Shown here: positions 1 through 10,745 of the stretch, piece after piece | Layout of the letters: the number at the start of each line of letters is the position of its first letter | Position numbering within the stretch: position 1 is the first letter of the stretch | Assembly (NCBI RefSeq): GCF_963678635.1 | Contig: NC_087063.1 | Span: forward strand, 9,148,386-9,212,385 | Length of the DNA stretch: 64,000 nucleotides | Direction: 5' to 3' | DNA from: Symsagittifera roscoffensis | Taxonomy: Eukaryota; Xenacoelomorpha; Acoela; Convolutidae | Translations under genes and position numbers: made by a program | The notes under the pieces: generated by a model | Told to the model about the DNA's origin: nothing | The model's database searches: none | The model's input: the letters and a program-made list of their open reading frames with translations, nothing else

Positions 1-653
1 ATTTATCAAAAAACACTCAAATCCGTTCCTTCCTTTTTGGTTTTTGTTATTTTCTTCCTTAGTTTCAGTAATTGGTAGCTTTACTGATGGATGATTTAGG
101 TTTAAGTTACGTTAAGGTGGTTAGAATTAAAATGAGTTTAAGAAAATTTGAGGATAAGCCTCGAGAATTGATGAAGGATTAGGATAAGTTTTTGAGCACT
201 TTAGTTTAATACAGGATTTCGTTAATTTTAGTGATGATAACTTTAAACTGAAGTTTCGGCAAAACTTTAGTGGATTACTGGACAAAACGGGTATATCTTA
301 CTAGCGGACTTAGGCAGAGAACGATTCTTTCAGAAATTTTATATATTATTATAATAATAGATAATAGTTAAGTTCATGAGCTAATGACAGTTAGAAAGCC
401 GTCTAATAGACCTCGAGATGGAGGGATATCGTGGGCGACTGCTAGCGCAGGGGATGCATTTCGCAAGAACCCTACCAGGAATATCTGTCAAGTAGAAGAC
501 AATGAAATTGTGTTTCTATCGAAAGATACCCATTGTCTCTGGCTTTTTGAGGTTGAAAACTAATCTGACAAATACTCACAGATCCTAATAATAATATATT
601 TTTTGAATTTTAAAAGCTGTTTCTAGTTTGTTGGAAAAAGAATTTCTTAAGGA
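1..653. repeat. Direct repeat copy A (leader or LTR-like segment)
   Basis: This segment recurs almost base for base at 3868-4650. The window opens at the base equivalent to 3868, so the copy may extend further left. Copy A lacks about 130 bp that copy B carries at 4055-4184, and the break is flanked by ATAA in both. The right edge is sharp: the shared sequence stops at 653, where the minus-strand gag frame ends in a stop made by the junction itself. It could be an LTR. However, a primer-binding-like site sits just outside copy B, which favours a duplicated leader. Confidence 0.8.
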
Positions 654-1480
654 TACTGAGGTGGTTTTCTGTTTTGATCTTTGTGGTCTCTATATTTAAA
701 ACAAACACTGATAGTATGACCTGACCTACGACACCATTTACAAAATCGGGTATGGTTTTGTTTATTTCTGGGTTCATTTGGATTATAGGCTGCATTTATT
801 TTATGATCTTTCATTAGTCCTGTTAACTCCTTAAGCTGATCCTTTATTCCTTCTATCTCCAACTTATTATCCACACTACTTGAGGCTGTTCCAGTAAACT
901 CACTACTTACTGCAAAACTTAAGTCTTTTGTTGCAATATGATCTTTTAATTGTTGCCATGTTGCGGGTGGATTCTCAATTAGGAATTGATGAGCCTTTTG
1001 TTTCAAGCCTGGCGGGCTTAAGCCGCGTACAAAGAATTCCATTTTCTTTGCTGTTCTTTGATCATCATTAAAAGTTGGATTAGGCCATCCACGGTCTACT
1101 GCGGTGCTTAATCTATGTATGTAGCTTTTAATGAATTCATCAGGTTATCTTTTTATGTTTTCTGCTTCTATTCGTCTCCTATACTTATCTTTATCATCAG
1201 TGAATCTATCTATGAATTGATCTGTTATATCATTCCAAGGTAAGTTTGCTGCTAATCCCTGATACCATTGAGCGGCTGGACCTCTTAATATTGAACCAAA
1301 TAAGGCTCTTTGTCTGTTATCATATGCGTCTTGTTCGTCACCTGCATCTCCTGGTCTAGTGCCTAGGGAAAATGCTATCTTTTTCTCTACTATATCAAGA
1401 AAATCTCTTGCATCTTCATTCGGATCTAAGCCGGTAAATTTTTCGAGAGCTAAATCTGGGTATGCTACTACGTTTGCCAT
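647..1480 (-). pseudogene. gag: Ty3/gypsy-like gag, one stop, 3' truncated
   Basis: This encodes a retrotransposon capsid/nucleocapsid protein. Reading starts at 1480 (MANVVAYPDLALEKF) and stays in one frame for 278 codons, interrupted only by an in-frame TAA at 1145-1147. The N-terminal half has the capsid pattern with 'GPAAQWYQGL' and a following 'F..RF' segment. The C-terminal half has a CCHC zinc knuckle, 'CKWCRRSGHTISVC'. The frame stops at 647-649 exactly where the repeated segment (copy A) begins, so the stop is produced by a junction and the original 3' part is missing. No protease, reverse transcriptase or integrase follows. Family level is secure from the knuckle and capsid pattern; the exact clade is not. 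Confidence 0.8.
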
Positions 1481-1574
1481 CGTTTGTTAAAATCACTCAA
1501 TGTTTTGTTAACAATATATAAAGGGTTTGGATGTGTTGTGTACTGATCAATTGTACGGACTGAAAAAATTGTAT

Positions 1575-1859
1575 TTAAGTTACAATGACGTTTGCTGGGA
1601 TCAATGAATACGAATTTTTGTTAGATAGATCAATAGTGCTATGGGGCTGCTTAAGCTTTTTTAAGATAGAAGTTATCTCTGGGGTATTGCTGCTGGAAAG
1701 AATGGTTAATTCGTGAATATTTTTGTGTGGGTGTTTGGACAAAATTGTGATTTGATCTTTTTGGATATTGGTGATATACCAAATTATTTTTGTGGATTTA
1801 TTTTTTAATTTTAGTTTTCAATTAAATGCTGTTGTATTTACTTGATAAAAGTTGGTCAT
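1575..1859 (-). pseudogene. Diverged copy of the 94-aa ORF, one TGA
   Basis: A 95-codon frame from ATG (1857-1859) to TAA (1575-1577) is interrupted only by TGA at codon 14 (1818-1820). It aligns with the intact frame at 2042-2326 and has exactly the same codon count. Shared residues include 'IIWYITN', 'KHP', 'HEL' and 'TPEI..IL'. The nucleotide sequences have diverged far more than these residues, suggesting past selection on the protein. Its function is not recognised. It lies between gag and the intact copy, in the same orientation, within the same retroelement remnant. Confidence 0.55.
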
Positions 1860-2041
1860 AGCATTTTACATCCTTTTAGGGACATAAATATTTATCTAGG
1901 GAATGATAAACAATATAAAAAATATTTAAATTTTTCTTATGAACTCGTTATTATTTTTAATTTTTGTTAAGGAAAAATTTTGTGTTTTTAATAAAAAATG
2001 ATTAAAATGCAAGTAGTTTTGTGCTTGGGTATATTATGATA

Positions 2042-2326
2042 TCAGAAAGCAATCGGGAGTGAAGCAATTAATCGCTCTTCCGGTATACAAATTATGTTAT
2101 TTGGTATTTTTATTTGCTGAAGAATGGTGTCAATTTCTGGAGTATATCGACGAAAGAAGACGTATAATTCGTGTTTATCTTCGTTAGGGTGTTTTGCTAA
2201 TATACTAATATGATTTTGTTCAGTGTTAGTGATATACCATATGATGTTAGAGACTTTATTTCCTAATTTGAGCTTTAAATTTATTGTACTGACGTCAATT
2301 TTAAAATGTGTTGACATTAATTTCAC
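2042..2326 (-). CDS. Small unrecognised ORF upstream of gag (94 aa)
   Basis: This is an intact 94-residue frame starting at 2326 (MKLMSTHFKIDV) and ending at 2042. I do not recognise the family. It has no obvious signal peptide or membrane segment. It is mixed hydrophobic and charged, with 'NIIWYITN' near residue 27, 'AKHPNEDKHELYVFF' in the middle and 'TPEIDTILQQI' towards the end. The case for a real protein is the tandem relative at 1575-1859, which keeps the same length and many of these residues. On the minus strand both copies precede gag, so they look like accessory genes of the element, or of its leader, rather than chance frames. Confidence 0.5.
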   Translation of the reverse strand: MKLMSTHFKIDVSTINLKLKLGNKVSNIIWYITNTEQNHISILAKHPNEDKHELYVFFRRYTPEIDTILQQIKIPNNIICIPEERLIASLPIAF

Positions 2327-2514
2327 GATGTTTGTTTTCTTTTTCTTAAGCCAAGTTGTATTATTTGATTAGTATGTCTTAGAGTAATGAAAACCTCTTA
2401 GGAATTATTGAATTTTAACAAAGGTTATAAAGAATAAGATAAGGAAATTAAAAAAAATTTCTTTGAAAAAAAAATTATTTTAAAAATTTTTTCTAAGTTT
2501 TTCAAGTTTTTTAT

Positions 2515-3790
2515 TCGCTGAAACCTTAACTGAAACCTGAAACTTTGTTCAAGTGAAGTTTTATTGATGCTATGGTATGGTTAACAATACAACTATATGC
2601 CTTTATTGGTTATTATTGGTTCAAAACTTAATTTTTTTGTTAAAAATTCTTAGAAAATTTTTTGACTGAAACGATAATCTGAAACCTGAAACTATGGTAG
2701 CTGAAGTTGAGTTTTTTTAATCTTAAAACTTTCTATACGCTTTATTATATCTGGTTTTTGCTTTATCTTGCAAAAAAATTCGAGAAAACCGAATCTTTTG
2801 ATATCTTAAACTTAGTTTTTGAAAACTCAAACCTAAAACTCTTAAACTCTCTCAAACTCGGTGCCTGAAAATAAAAAGTTGGTTTTTGATAGCTGGTCTA
2901 GTGTAAATTGGAATTTTGAACAGGTTTGCAACTTCAAAATCAAAATTTTGTTTGCGTAAACCTAAGTTTTTGGGGCTGAAACTATGATTTCTAGAACTGA
3001 AACTGTGGTTTGACCACTTGGTTTTAGAGTTTTGAGATTGAAAATTTAGGTTGGTCTCTCTAATATATTTCTATTCCAGCAATAAAATTGCCAAAAAGAT
3101 GAAAATTTTAGCCTAAAACGACGATTTTAGTTTACTGAAACTATAAGTTTGAGGGCTCAAACTAACACCTTCTAGAAGTTTTTTGAGTTTAAAAATTTGT
3201 TAGTTCATTAAGGATTCCTATTATCTTTCAATATTTCACAAAAATTTCACTTGGGAAGCAAGATTTTTGGGTCTGAAACCAAAAACACCAATTCTGAAAC
3301 GTACGTTTCAGCCTTAGGAACCAAAATTTAAAATTGGTTTGGTGGGTTTTAACACCGTTAGTTTTCTCTAGAAAGTCAAAATTCGGCGTTCGGAGCTCAA
3401 TTTTGAGACCAAAAACTCAATTTTTGTGTTCTGAAACCTGAAACTAACAAAAACGTACCATTTAAGACCAGGTTTTTGACTTATGGTATCCAAATTTGGG
3501 TTTGACTAGTTCAACTTTTGCTGTTTTACCCGAATCCGTTTACAGAAACTTAAAATTTTGACCGGAAACTATACTTATTTTAACTGAAACGTTTGAACCT
3601 ATAACTGAAACCTAGACTGAAACCAAAAATTTTGGCTGGTAAAAATCAATTTTTTAGTGCTTATGCTATCATATGAAACCTATTTTATCAATATAAAGTG
3701 GATGTGTCAGTGTTTTAAACTTAGTTTTTGTTCTGAAACCTGATATTTTTGTGCTGAAACTAAAACTTGGTGTTTGGTGTTATGTGGTTA
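2515..3790. repeat. CTGAAAC-rich non-coding block
   Basis: A roughly 1.3-kb AT-rich stretch without convincing reading frames, in which TGAAAC (often CTGAAAC or CTGAAACCTGAAAC) recurs about twenty times on the plus strand at irregular spacing. Clusters are visible near 2518-2550, 2665-2695, 2975-3010, 3430-3450, 3580-3625 and 3735-3770. It lies inside the retroelement between copy B and the small ORFs. The recurrence is seen directly; a role as a protein or RNA binding array is only a guess. Confidence 0.6.
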
Positions 3791-3867
3791 ACGTTTAAGA
3801 TTGGTTTTAGTGCGTAATCTTATTGTTAATTAGGTGTATATTTAAACTGTGTCAAAAAAAACTAATG

Positions 3868-4650
3868 ATTTATCAAAAAACACTCAAATCCGTTCCTTCC
3901 TTTTTGGTTTTTGTTATTTTCTTCCTTAGTTTCAGTAATTGGTAGCTTTACTGATGGATGATTTAGGTTTAAGTTACGTTAAGGTGGTTAGAATTAAAAT
4001 GAGTTTAAGAAAATTTGAGGATAAGCCTCGAGAATTGATGAAGGATTAGGATAAATAGCAACAAGCGTGGATGGTTTGAGATAATGTGATGAAGAATTCA
4101 ATTTATCATACAATTTAGGGTACTCTTAGATCGCACATATGACCACTTAACCCCCTCGAAAAAATAAATGAAGATATTTAATAAGTTTTTGAGCACTTTA
4201 GTTTAATACAGGATTTCGTTAATTTTAGTGATGATAACTTTAAACTGAAGTTTCGGCAAAACTTTAGTGGATTACTGGACAAAACGGGTATATCTTACTA
4301 GCGGACTTAGGCAGAGAACGATTCTTTCAGAAATTTTATATATTATTATAATAATAGATAATAGTTAAGTTCATGAGCTAATGACAGTTAGAAAGCCGTC
4401 TAATAGACCTCGAGATGGAGGGATATCGTGGGCGACTGCTAGCGCAGGGGATGCATTTCGCAAGAACCCTACCAGGAATATCTGTCAAGTAGAAGACAAT
4501 GAAATTGTGTTTCTATCGAAAGATACCCATTGTCTCTGGCTTTTTGAGGTTGAAAACTAATCTGAAAAATACTCACAGATCCTAATAATAATATATTTTT
4601 TGAATTTTAAAAGCTGTTTCTAGTTTGTTGGAAAAAGAATTTCTTAAGGA
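3868..4650. repeat. Direct repeat copy B, with a 130-bp extra segment
   Basis: This second copy of the 1-653 segment is nearly identical outside an extra stretch at about 4055-4184. It is preceded by TG (3866-3867) and ends at 4650, after which the flanks of the two copies are unrelated. The minus-strand primer-binding-like site at 4666-4675 lies 15 bp beyond it, placing the copy immediately downstream of that site in element orientation. Confidence 0.8.
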
Positions 4651-4665
4651 GTAGTTCTCTGCTGC

Positions 4666-4675
4666 GGTCGCACCA
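4666..4675 (-). other. Possible tRNA primer-binding site
   Basis: The minus strand reads TGGTGCGACC, the form expected for a sequence complementary to a tRNA 3' CCA end. The same ten bases occur just inside the 5' LTR of the element at 8158-10741. If real, it orients the 1-4.7 kb element on the minus strand and puts its 5' LTR to the right of 4675. I could not define that LTR. Confidence 0.4.
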
Positions 4676-4680
4676 GTTTT

Positions 4681-5825
4681 ACTAAGTGTTCATTGCTGGT
4701 TGAATGCTTAGTAATTTTATCCTAAATTATAAGTCTCACCTTAGATCGTCAAATTGTCTTGACAAAAAGTAGAGTAGAAACAATAGTTAGAAAAGGTATG
4801 AATTAATTAGTTGGTTAGATACAGAGCACTGGGTTATTAGATTATATAAATGAATCGAACAGCTTAAAGAAATATACCTATGAGGGGAGGTTGAGCTAAT
4901 CTTATTTTGTTCATCAATATTTTATCTTCTTACTAAGGTCGGTGGCTGATTAGTATGTATGGTTGCCCTTGATGTTTGTCCAAGTCAGCACTTCTGGTTG
5001 GGTCGTATGAATCGTCTTGCCGTAGTCCTTTGGGTACTTGTAGTCCAGACTTCGTCGGGGGTGCGTATCTCGAGTATCTCGATTTATAATTTTTCAAATC
5101 AAACTTAAACTGAGAATTTATTCTCTTTTTATAAATGAAAAGGGCTAGATTAATTTTAGTGTAGGGCAGAAAAGAAAAATTATTTATTTTTAAAAGATTT
5201 GACTGAAGAGAAATGACTTGCTGCTGACTGAGCAAAATGAAACACTGAAGATTTCAGGCCAGTCCTTTTGCTCATAAGCATAAACCGGCGGCTGATTCAA
5301 TCTTTAATTATTCAGGTTTCACCTGCTCCTTTGTTCTCCCTTTCTAATAAGGGAATTTTCAACTAGTTTTTATTTGATTTTTTCAAATCAAATATCTTCA
5401 ACATATTAGTCCCCTTTGATAAAAACCGCAGCCTTCAGTTTGTCTTATTAAAAATTCATATTACTCTCTCTGATGCATCATATTGCAGGTGCACCTCTGC
5501 TTAATCAAAGCAAGGAGAATTTCAGTGCAGCCGGCAAGACTGCTAAATATTTATCCAGTTTGTTTCAAGTTAAGTTAAAAGGGACGTATTAATAATCGCC
5601 GCCCTTTTAAAATATTGAGCATGAAAAAATGAAAAAAATTGGACAAGTATTTAAAAAGGAGTGGATTTTCAAAACAAGATTTTATAGTCCTAATAAGAGT
5701 AAATCAGTCAATATCTGATTTAGTGAAAAGAGGCTTTAATTTAAATGGCACGCTCCAATTTAGAATTGGGTCGTTAAATAAACAATTAAGACAATGGTCT
5801 TTTGTGTATGTGTAGTATTTCGCAA
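4681..5825. other. Unassigned AT-rich sequence
   Basis: No gene is supported. The open frame at 4933-5235 on the minus strand has no recognisable motif. The stretch could include the 5' LTR of the left element, since it borders the primer-binding-like site, but no second copy lies in the window to test this. Confidence 0.4.
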
Positions 5826-5832
5826 TACTACA

Positions 5833-6106
5833 GAGCGGTTTGAGCGGTTTTTTTAGACAATTACGCTCAAATTCTTGCTTCAAAATGAGCGGTTTGAGCG
5901 GTTTTTGAACGGTTTTATCTAAAAAAACCGCTCAAAAACCGCGCAAGATTTGAACGGTTTTGAGCGGTTTATCTAAAAAAAAAAAACGCTCAAAAACCGC
6001 CCAAACCGCTCAAACCGCTCACATCTTGCTGAAAAACCGCTCAAACCGCTCAAATCTTGCTGAAAAACCGCTCAAACCGCTCATATCTTGAGCGGTTTTT
6101 GAGCGG
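5833..6106. repeat. GAGCGGTTT foldback repeat cluster
   Basis: About 270 bp are built from GAGCGGTTT(TT) units and their reverse complement AAACCGCTC. Forward units dominate at 5833-5920, inverted units at 5930-6085, and forward units return at 6090-6106, with short linkers such as ATCTTGCTG. Transcribed, it would fold into long imperfect hairpins. It has no coding content. It may be a foldback element or an internally expanded repeat. Confidence 0.8.
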
Positions 6107-7460
6107 GATCTCGACCCATGTGAAGAGAGCAATGAGAGACAAGTTATTTGCACTGAAGATAGTTACAGAAGTCGCGATTGAAATACTCGGCCTGGGGTGT
6201 GGTTGAAAGTGAGAGAGGAAGAAGACCAAACGAGAAGAAAAATTCCAGCCCCACCAGTTACGGGTCAAATCTCATCATATAGTTTATGATCTAAACAGAA
6301 ACATTAAAACAGGGAAAACTGAAGTTAGAAAAATCGACTATTTTCCAAACTTCTATTAGATGCCGGGCTTGGCATTCGTTCGAGTTGCCATTTTTACGAG
6401 GCCAAGCACATCGGCTGCCAGTTTTCAATCTGATCCCCATTGTGGACAATACGAGGCCCGTTATTCTTTTTTTTCACAAATCAAAAGTCAAGCATCATTA
6501 ACCTTTCTTTTCTCTTCTTCTCTGTTCTTCTGGTGGGGCTACAGAACTGTTGGCATACTCGAGCCAATGTATTTTCTTGCGAAGCGTGTATTTGTATTAG
6601 GAAATCGTTTCGCCCTGTCACGGAAAAAATGTCTTTCTGAAACCATTTCTTGTGAAAGGCCCTCTTTTGATACTTACCTCATTCCACCCTAAACAAAAAA
6701 TACTGATTGGTCTCCAGTACTTACTGAATTACTAGCTGGAATTAAGTGAACTCTAAGAATTGGTTGTTATTGGTATTTCTTTTGCAGCCCGACCAACAGA
6801 GTACTTAGGCAATCTCAAGTCACTCTTCTGCAAAGCCGCTTTCTTAATGGCGGGAGTTCACAGCAGAAAACTTTTCCTCCGTCCTTCCTATCTTTCGAAC
6901 TGGATTCGGCTTTTGTGATGCTATTTGATTTTATAATACTGACATCCGATTGGTTTTATACCAGTGCATCGTGCAAAACACCATCGCCAATTTCAAAAGG
7001 CCTTCTCTAATCAATTCGTTCATCAAGCTTGTAACGAATTGTAACCAACGTCCGATTTGGACCTCCGGAAGGGTGACTAAAGATAAGAAATGACCCCGGG
7101 CACTCGAGATGCCGATGGCCGATTTTTCGCCAATGTATGGGCAATCTTTCTGATTTAGCCAATATTTTTCAGCCGCGGCTACCTTACGATTCGTTTGGAT
7201 GTGTCATTTGGGATTTTGCTAATTCGGTGGTTTTAGACTATTGAAACTGGTGTCACGGAATCCGTAACAGCTAAAAATGTTGGTTGCGGGTTCCATGCAA
7301 ATATGACACACCTACGCCTCTTTAAGTACTTGCCAATAGCCACTGACCATATCAAAAGATGAGAGAGAGAAACGCTTTTATTGGTACATTCAGAATCCAA
7401 AACAAAATTGGCTGGTAGGCATTCACTCCCTAACTTAAGCGTATCCAAGGCTGGTCAGTT
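6107..7460. other. Unassigned sequence
   Basis: Short open frames occur on both strands, but none has a recognisable domain. Part of 6.8-7.4 kb may be decayed gypsy pol sequence continuing from the relic at 7.7 kb; I could not align it convincingly. Confidence 0.35.
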
Positions 7461-7462
7461 TT

Positions 7463-7485
7463 GATGATGATGATGATGATGATGA
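7463..7485. repeat. (GAT)n microsatellite
   Basis: About seven consecutive GAT units, plainly visible, lying next to decayed retroelement sequence. Confidence 0.95.
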
Positions 7486-7639
7486 GTGGTTTCTGCGATT
7501 CCCTGAGGATCTATGAAAGGCTTTTTCTAGCCTGTCTAAGCATAGTAAGTTTCTCTTATTTCCCCACATTCCAGTTATTTTGTTGAGCGAAGCTCTTTTT
7601 TTGCGACTCAGGGCCGTTTTTTGCGCCTAGAGCTTCCAA

Positions 7640-7800
7640 GTGGCACCAAATGCGTCCTTGATTTTCACATCATTTAATTGCTTGTAGTCCACATATTAAA
7701 TACATCTACCGTCTTTTTTCTTTTGCTGGGCAATGGAGCAGCATCCTATGAGCTCTAAAAATGTTGTTGAAGTTTATCCTTTTTGAGCATGCGCATCTGT
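7640..7800 (-). pseudogene. Ty3/gypsy reverse-transcriptase relic
   Basis: Minus-strand translation around 7646-7725 gives 'KKKDGRCI', a stop codon, then 'YVDYKQLNDVKIKDAF'. This is the well-known gypsy RT block of the form KKKDG..R.CVDYR.LN..T.KD.FP. A further weak match to the following 'LEAL.GAK' block appears in another frame, so at least one frameshift is present. The flanks are too decayed to follow. It probably represents a much older insertion than the other elements in the window. Confidence 0.6.
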
Positions 7801-8157
7801 CAAATTAAAGATATCCATAGAAGTCTGAAAGAGCTCTGCTAGTTACTCCCTTTCACCGATAGCTGTGATAACGATGCTGGATCTGCAGTATACATGCAGT
7901 CAACTAGTGGTATACACTTCTATCTCAATTTGATGGATTGACTGATATACTAGCATTTTTACAAACGCCACTCAATGAGTGATTTCTCATTGAATCAGTA
8001 TCGTCGTGGTTTGGAAAAAATTAATGCGGCAACAGTTAATTGCTTTTTAGCGTCGTTTCAGAAACAAAAATACAAAATTTAATGTTCACGAGATTCGCGA
8101 TTTTCTTGGAGTTTAAATGAAGATTCATTGTTTGGAAATATTGATTTGAAATAAATG

Positions 8158-8567
8158 TGGAACCTGATCTAAACTATATTTTACGATTGGATAAATTGGA
8201 TATTTTACCACTGTAAAGTATTTAATATTAACCAATCATAATCCATCTAACTAACAATCCACTTGTTTGTAAGTGCTGAAATTACTTGTAATTTCAGCAC
8301 CAGAGAGATTTGAATTTAACTTAGAAATTAGTTGTTTCTCCAAGAGAACATCAGCAGCCGCAACAAACCAGTATACCCTAGATCTATTGAGCCTAGCAGA
8401 GACTAGTTAAACACCCTGAGTCTAGAAAGTATAAGAGTAAGATTAGGATCGGTATTAGACTAAGAAGTTGCACGAATCTATCCGGCCGAAAATAAGATAG
8501 CGTGACGAGCAGACGGTGTACCCAATCCGAAATTACTCTATGAGTTAACCACATCGGTTCTAACTCA
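8158..8567 (+). repeat. 5' LTR of the 2.6-kb element
   Basis: 410 bp with TG...CA ends, matching 10332-10741 along its full length with about sixteen substitutions and no large indel. It contains an internal palindrome-like stretch, GCTGAAATTACTTGTAATTTC, near 8274-8296. Confidence 0.9.
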
Positions 8568-8569
8568 TC

Positions 8570-8579
8570 TGGTGCGACC
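8570..8579 (+). other. Primer-binding site
   Basis: TGGTGCGACC starts 2 bp after the 5' LTR, at the position and in the TGG form typical of LTR retrotransposon primer-binding sites. The same decamer is found on the minus strand at 4666-4675. Confidence 0.6.
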
Positions 8580-8653
8580 ATAAGTCTCGAATAAGACCTT
8601 AATAGCTTAGAACTAACCAAAATAGATTAGAATTTAGACAAAACATTTTCAAA

Positions 8654-8926
8654 ATGTTATACGATAATAATTTAATCGAAATGTCTCTACGACTCAATAG
8701 ATCAGAGCCGATATTCCGAACAATAATAGAACTACCCGGAATTGGAAGAAGACCTCGAACAAGAGACGACATACGACAAAGTAGAAACTTACCATTTAGT
8801 TTTATGATTGTACGGCAAAAGCCAACACAAACTTTTATATTTAGAATTTTATTAGCAATGAATTTAGATTTTCATCAGCAAACAAAAAATTTTGAAGTCA
8901 ATCTTCTTGATCATTTCAGGCGCTAA
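8654..8926 (+). CDS. Unrecognised 90-codon ORF inside the LTR element
   Basis: This is the only sense-strand frame of note inside the 2.6-kb element, starting MLYDNNLIEMSLRL shortly after the primer-binding site. It is rich in Arg, Ile and Leu and has no zinc knuckle or catalytic motif. It may be a remnant of a gag start or a chance frame. I see no independent support for translation. Confidence 0.2.
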   Translation: MLYDNNLIEMSLRLNRSEPIFRTIIELPGIGRRPRTRDDIRQSRNLPFSFMIVRQKPTQTFIFRILLAMNLDFHQQTKNFEVNLLDHFRR

Positions 8927-10319
8927 ACAAAAATATTAATGTACAATAACGATTGATAAAAAGATCTCAGATCGTTTTCTTAATTTCTGCAGTATTATAT
9001 AAAACATATTTGAAAAATATTTATTGAAAATGAAAATAAAAATTAGTAGCATGACAATAAATTGTTAGTAATCATAAATCATCTGTTGTCCCAGCTTCAT
9101 CACCTAAACATAACAGCAATCATAAGCTCACTAATATCATTAAAATACTAAATCTTTTTCTTAAATAAATTTAAACCATTTTAAACTTAAATTCACTTAA
9201 TTTTAAAATCAGATCATCAAGGTTTATCCTTGGATCTCAATTAGTTTTCTATTTCACTAAATTTAAAACCTGATCAACAAGGCCTATCCTTGGATCAAAA
9301 ACAACAATTTTGTTCTCCCCCACTCACTTAGCAAGTGTCTAACGACCTCAAACGTCGATTCACTATCCAAACCTTCCAAAAGACCCAAGTTTAATAGAAA
9401 TTTTTTAATAAAACACAAAAAAGTCGCAAGACAAACCCATAACCAAAACAACTTGATTTTTGAAAAAAGGACACAACCAAAAGAAATATAAGAAAGACCA
9501 ACAAAAACCCAACATAAAACGTTATCACATAACAGGACCTCTCAAAGAAACCGCACGAAATCATACTCCCACTCCTGGCCTAACCTACCAGAGAGGACGT
9601 CCTGAGCATGCTCTATTGCCGGCCTAACCCACCGCGCTACATCCACGCTTTGTGACCACACTTCTATTTTTAATAAGAGGTACTCAAGGGTGAGTAACTC
9701 TTCAAAATAACCGAACTACAACAAAATGCTTTTGTGAAAACAACTAACTAAATTCATGATTAAAAACCGAACTAATAAAATTTTATAAAATGTAAATCAT
9801 ACTTTGCAGTATATAGATCAACACAAAACAACAAAGACGAACATCCAAAGACAAATGATCCCATCACACTCGAACAAAGAATGGCTAACCACAACCGATA
9901 TGCCGTCCACAATCACAACTCAAAAGATTTAGAGTACGACTTGACTTCGCAGAAAAGGACTTCATTGAACTAGACCAATGACCACCTCGATCTCGATGTT
10001 CAAGTATACGTACAGATCCGAGTTACGAGGCATCCCTTCCACGCACGATCTCAACGCCATTCCCAGACGAGGTTGAACACAAAACAAGTTCTCTACATAA
10101 TACAGAAAAACCCGTCATAGCAAACCATTTTGAAGTCAGATTGATTTCATTGGGGACACAGTCGTTGTCACAAGACGACACAACGATTGATGTCCCTAAC
10201 TCCTGCGTCCTGGAACTTCTTTTACAAGAGAAACCGGACAAGAATATGATGTTCGCCAAATACCAACGTTCATCATCCATCCTTTGAATTGCAGAAAGAT
10301 AATTCTAAAAACTCTGTAA

Positions 10320-10331
10320 AACCCGGATGGG
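10320..10331 (+). other. Polypurine tract
   Basis: The bases before the 3' LTR end in GGATGGG, a short purine run directly adjoining TGGAACC, as expected for plus-strand priming. Confidence 0.5.
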
Positions 10332-10741
10332 TGGAACCTGATCTAAACTATATTTTATTATTGGATTAATTGGATATTTTACCACTGTAAAGTATTTAAT
10401 ATTAACCAATCATAATCCATCTAACTAACAACCCACTTAATTGTAAGTGCTGAAATTACTTGTAATTTCAGCACCAGAGAGATTTGAATTTAACTTAGAA
10501 ATTAGTTGTCTCTCCAAGAGAACTTCAGCAGCCGCAACAAATTAGTATACCCTAGATCTATTGAGCCTAGCAGAGACTAGTTAAACATCCTGAGACTAGA
10601 AAGTATAAGAGTAAGACTAGGATCGGTATTAGACTAAAAAGTTGCACGAATCTATCCGGCCGAAAATAAGATAGCGTGACGAGCAGACGGTGTACCCTAT
10701 CCGAAATTACTCTATGAGTTAACCACATCGGTTCTAACTCA
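10332..10741 (+). repeat. 3' LTR of the 2.6-kb element
   Basis: 410 bp, the same boundaries and ends as the 5' LTR, followed directly by the AATG target duplicate. Confidence 0.9.
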
Positions 10742-10745
10742 AATG

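Larger units (their letters stand above)
8154..10745 (+). mobile_element. Complete non-autonomous LTR retrotransposon, 2.58 kb
   Basis: Two 410-bp LTRs (8158-8567 and 10332-10741), each beginning TGGAACC and ending CTCA, enclose 1.76 kb. A 4-bp target duplication, AATG, flanks the element at 8154-8157 and 10742-10745. A primer-binding-like TGGTGCGACC lies 2 bp inside the left LTR, and a purine-rich GGATGGG abuts the right LTR, giving plus orientation. The LTRs differ at roughly 4% of positions by my reading, so the insertion is not recent. No gag, protease, RT or integrase can be seen, so it must depend on another element for movement. Confidence 0.85.

Noticed and set aside
6360-6692. 110-codon plus-strand frame
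   Set aside because: No motif, no codon or composition signal, and an overlapping frame is also open; treated as chance.
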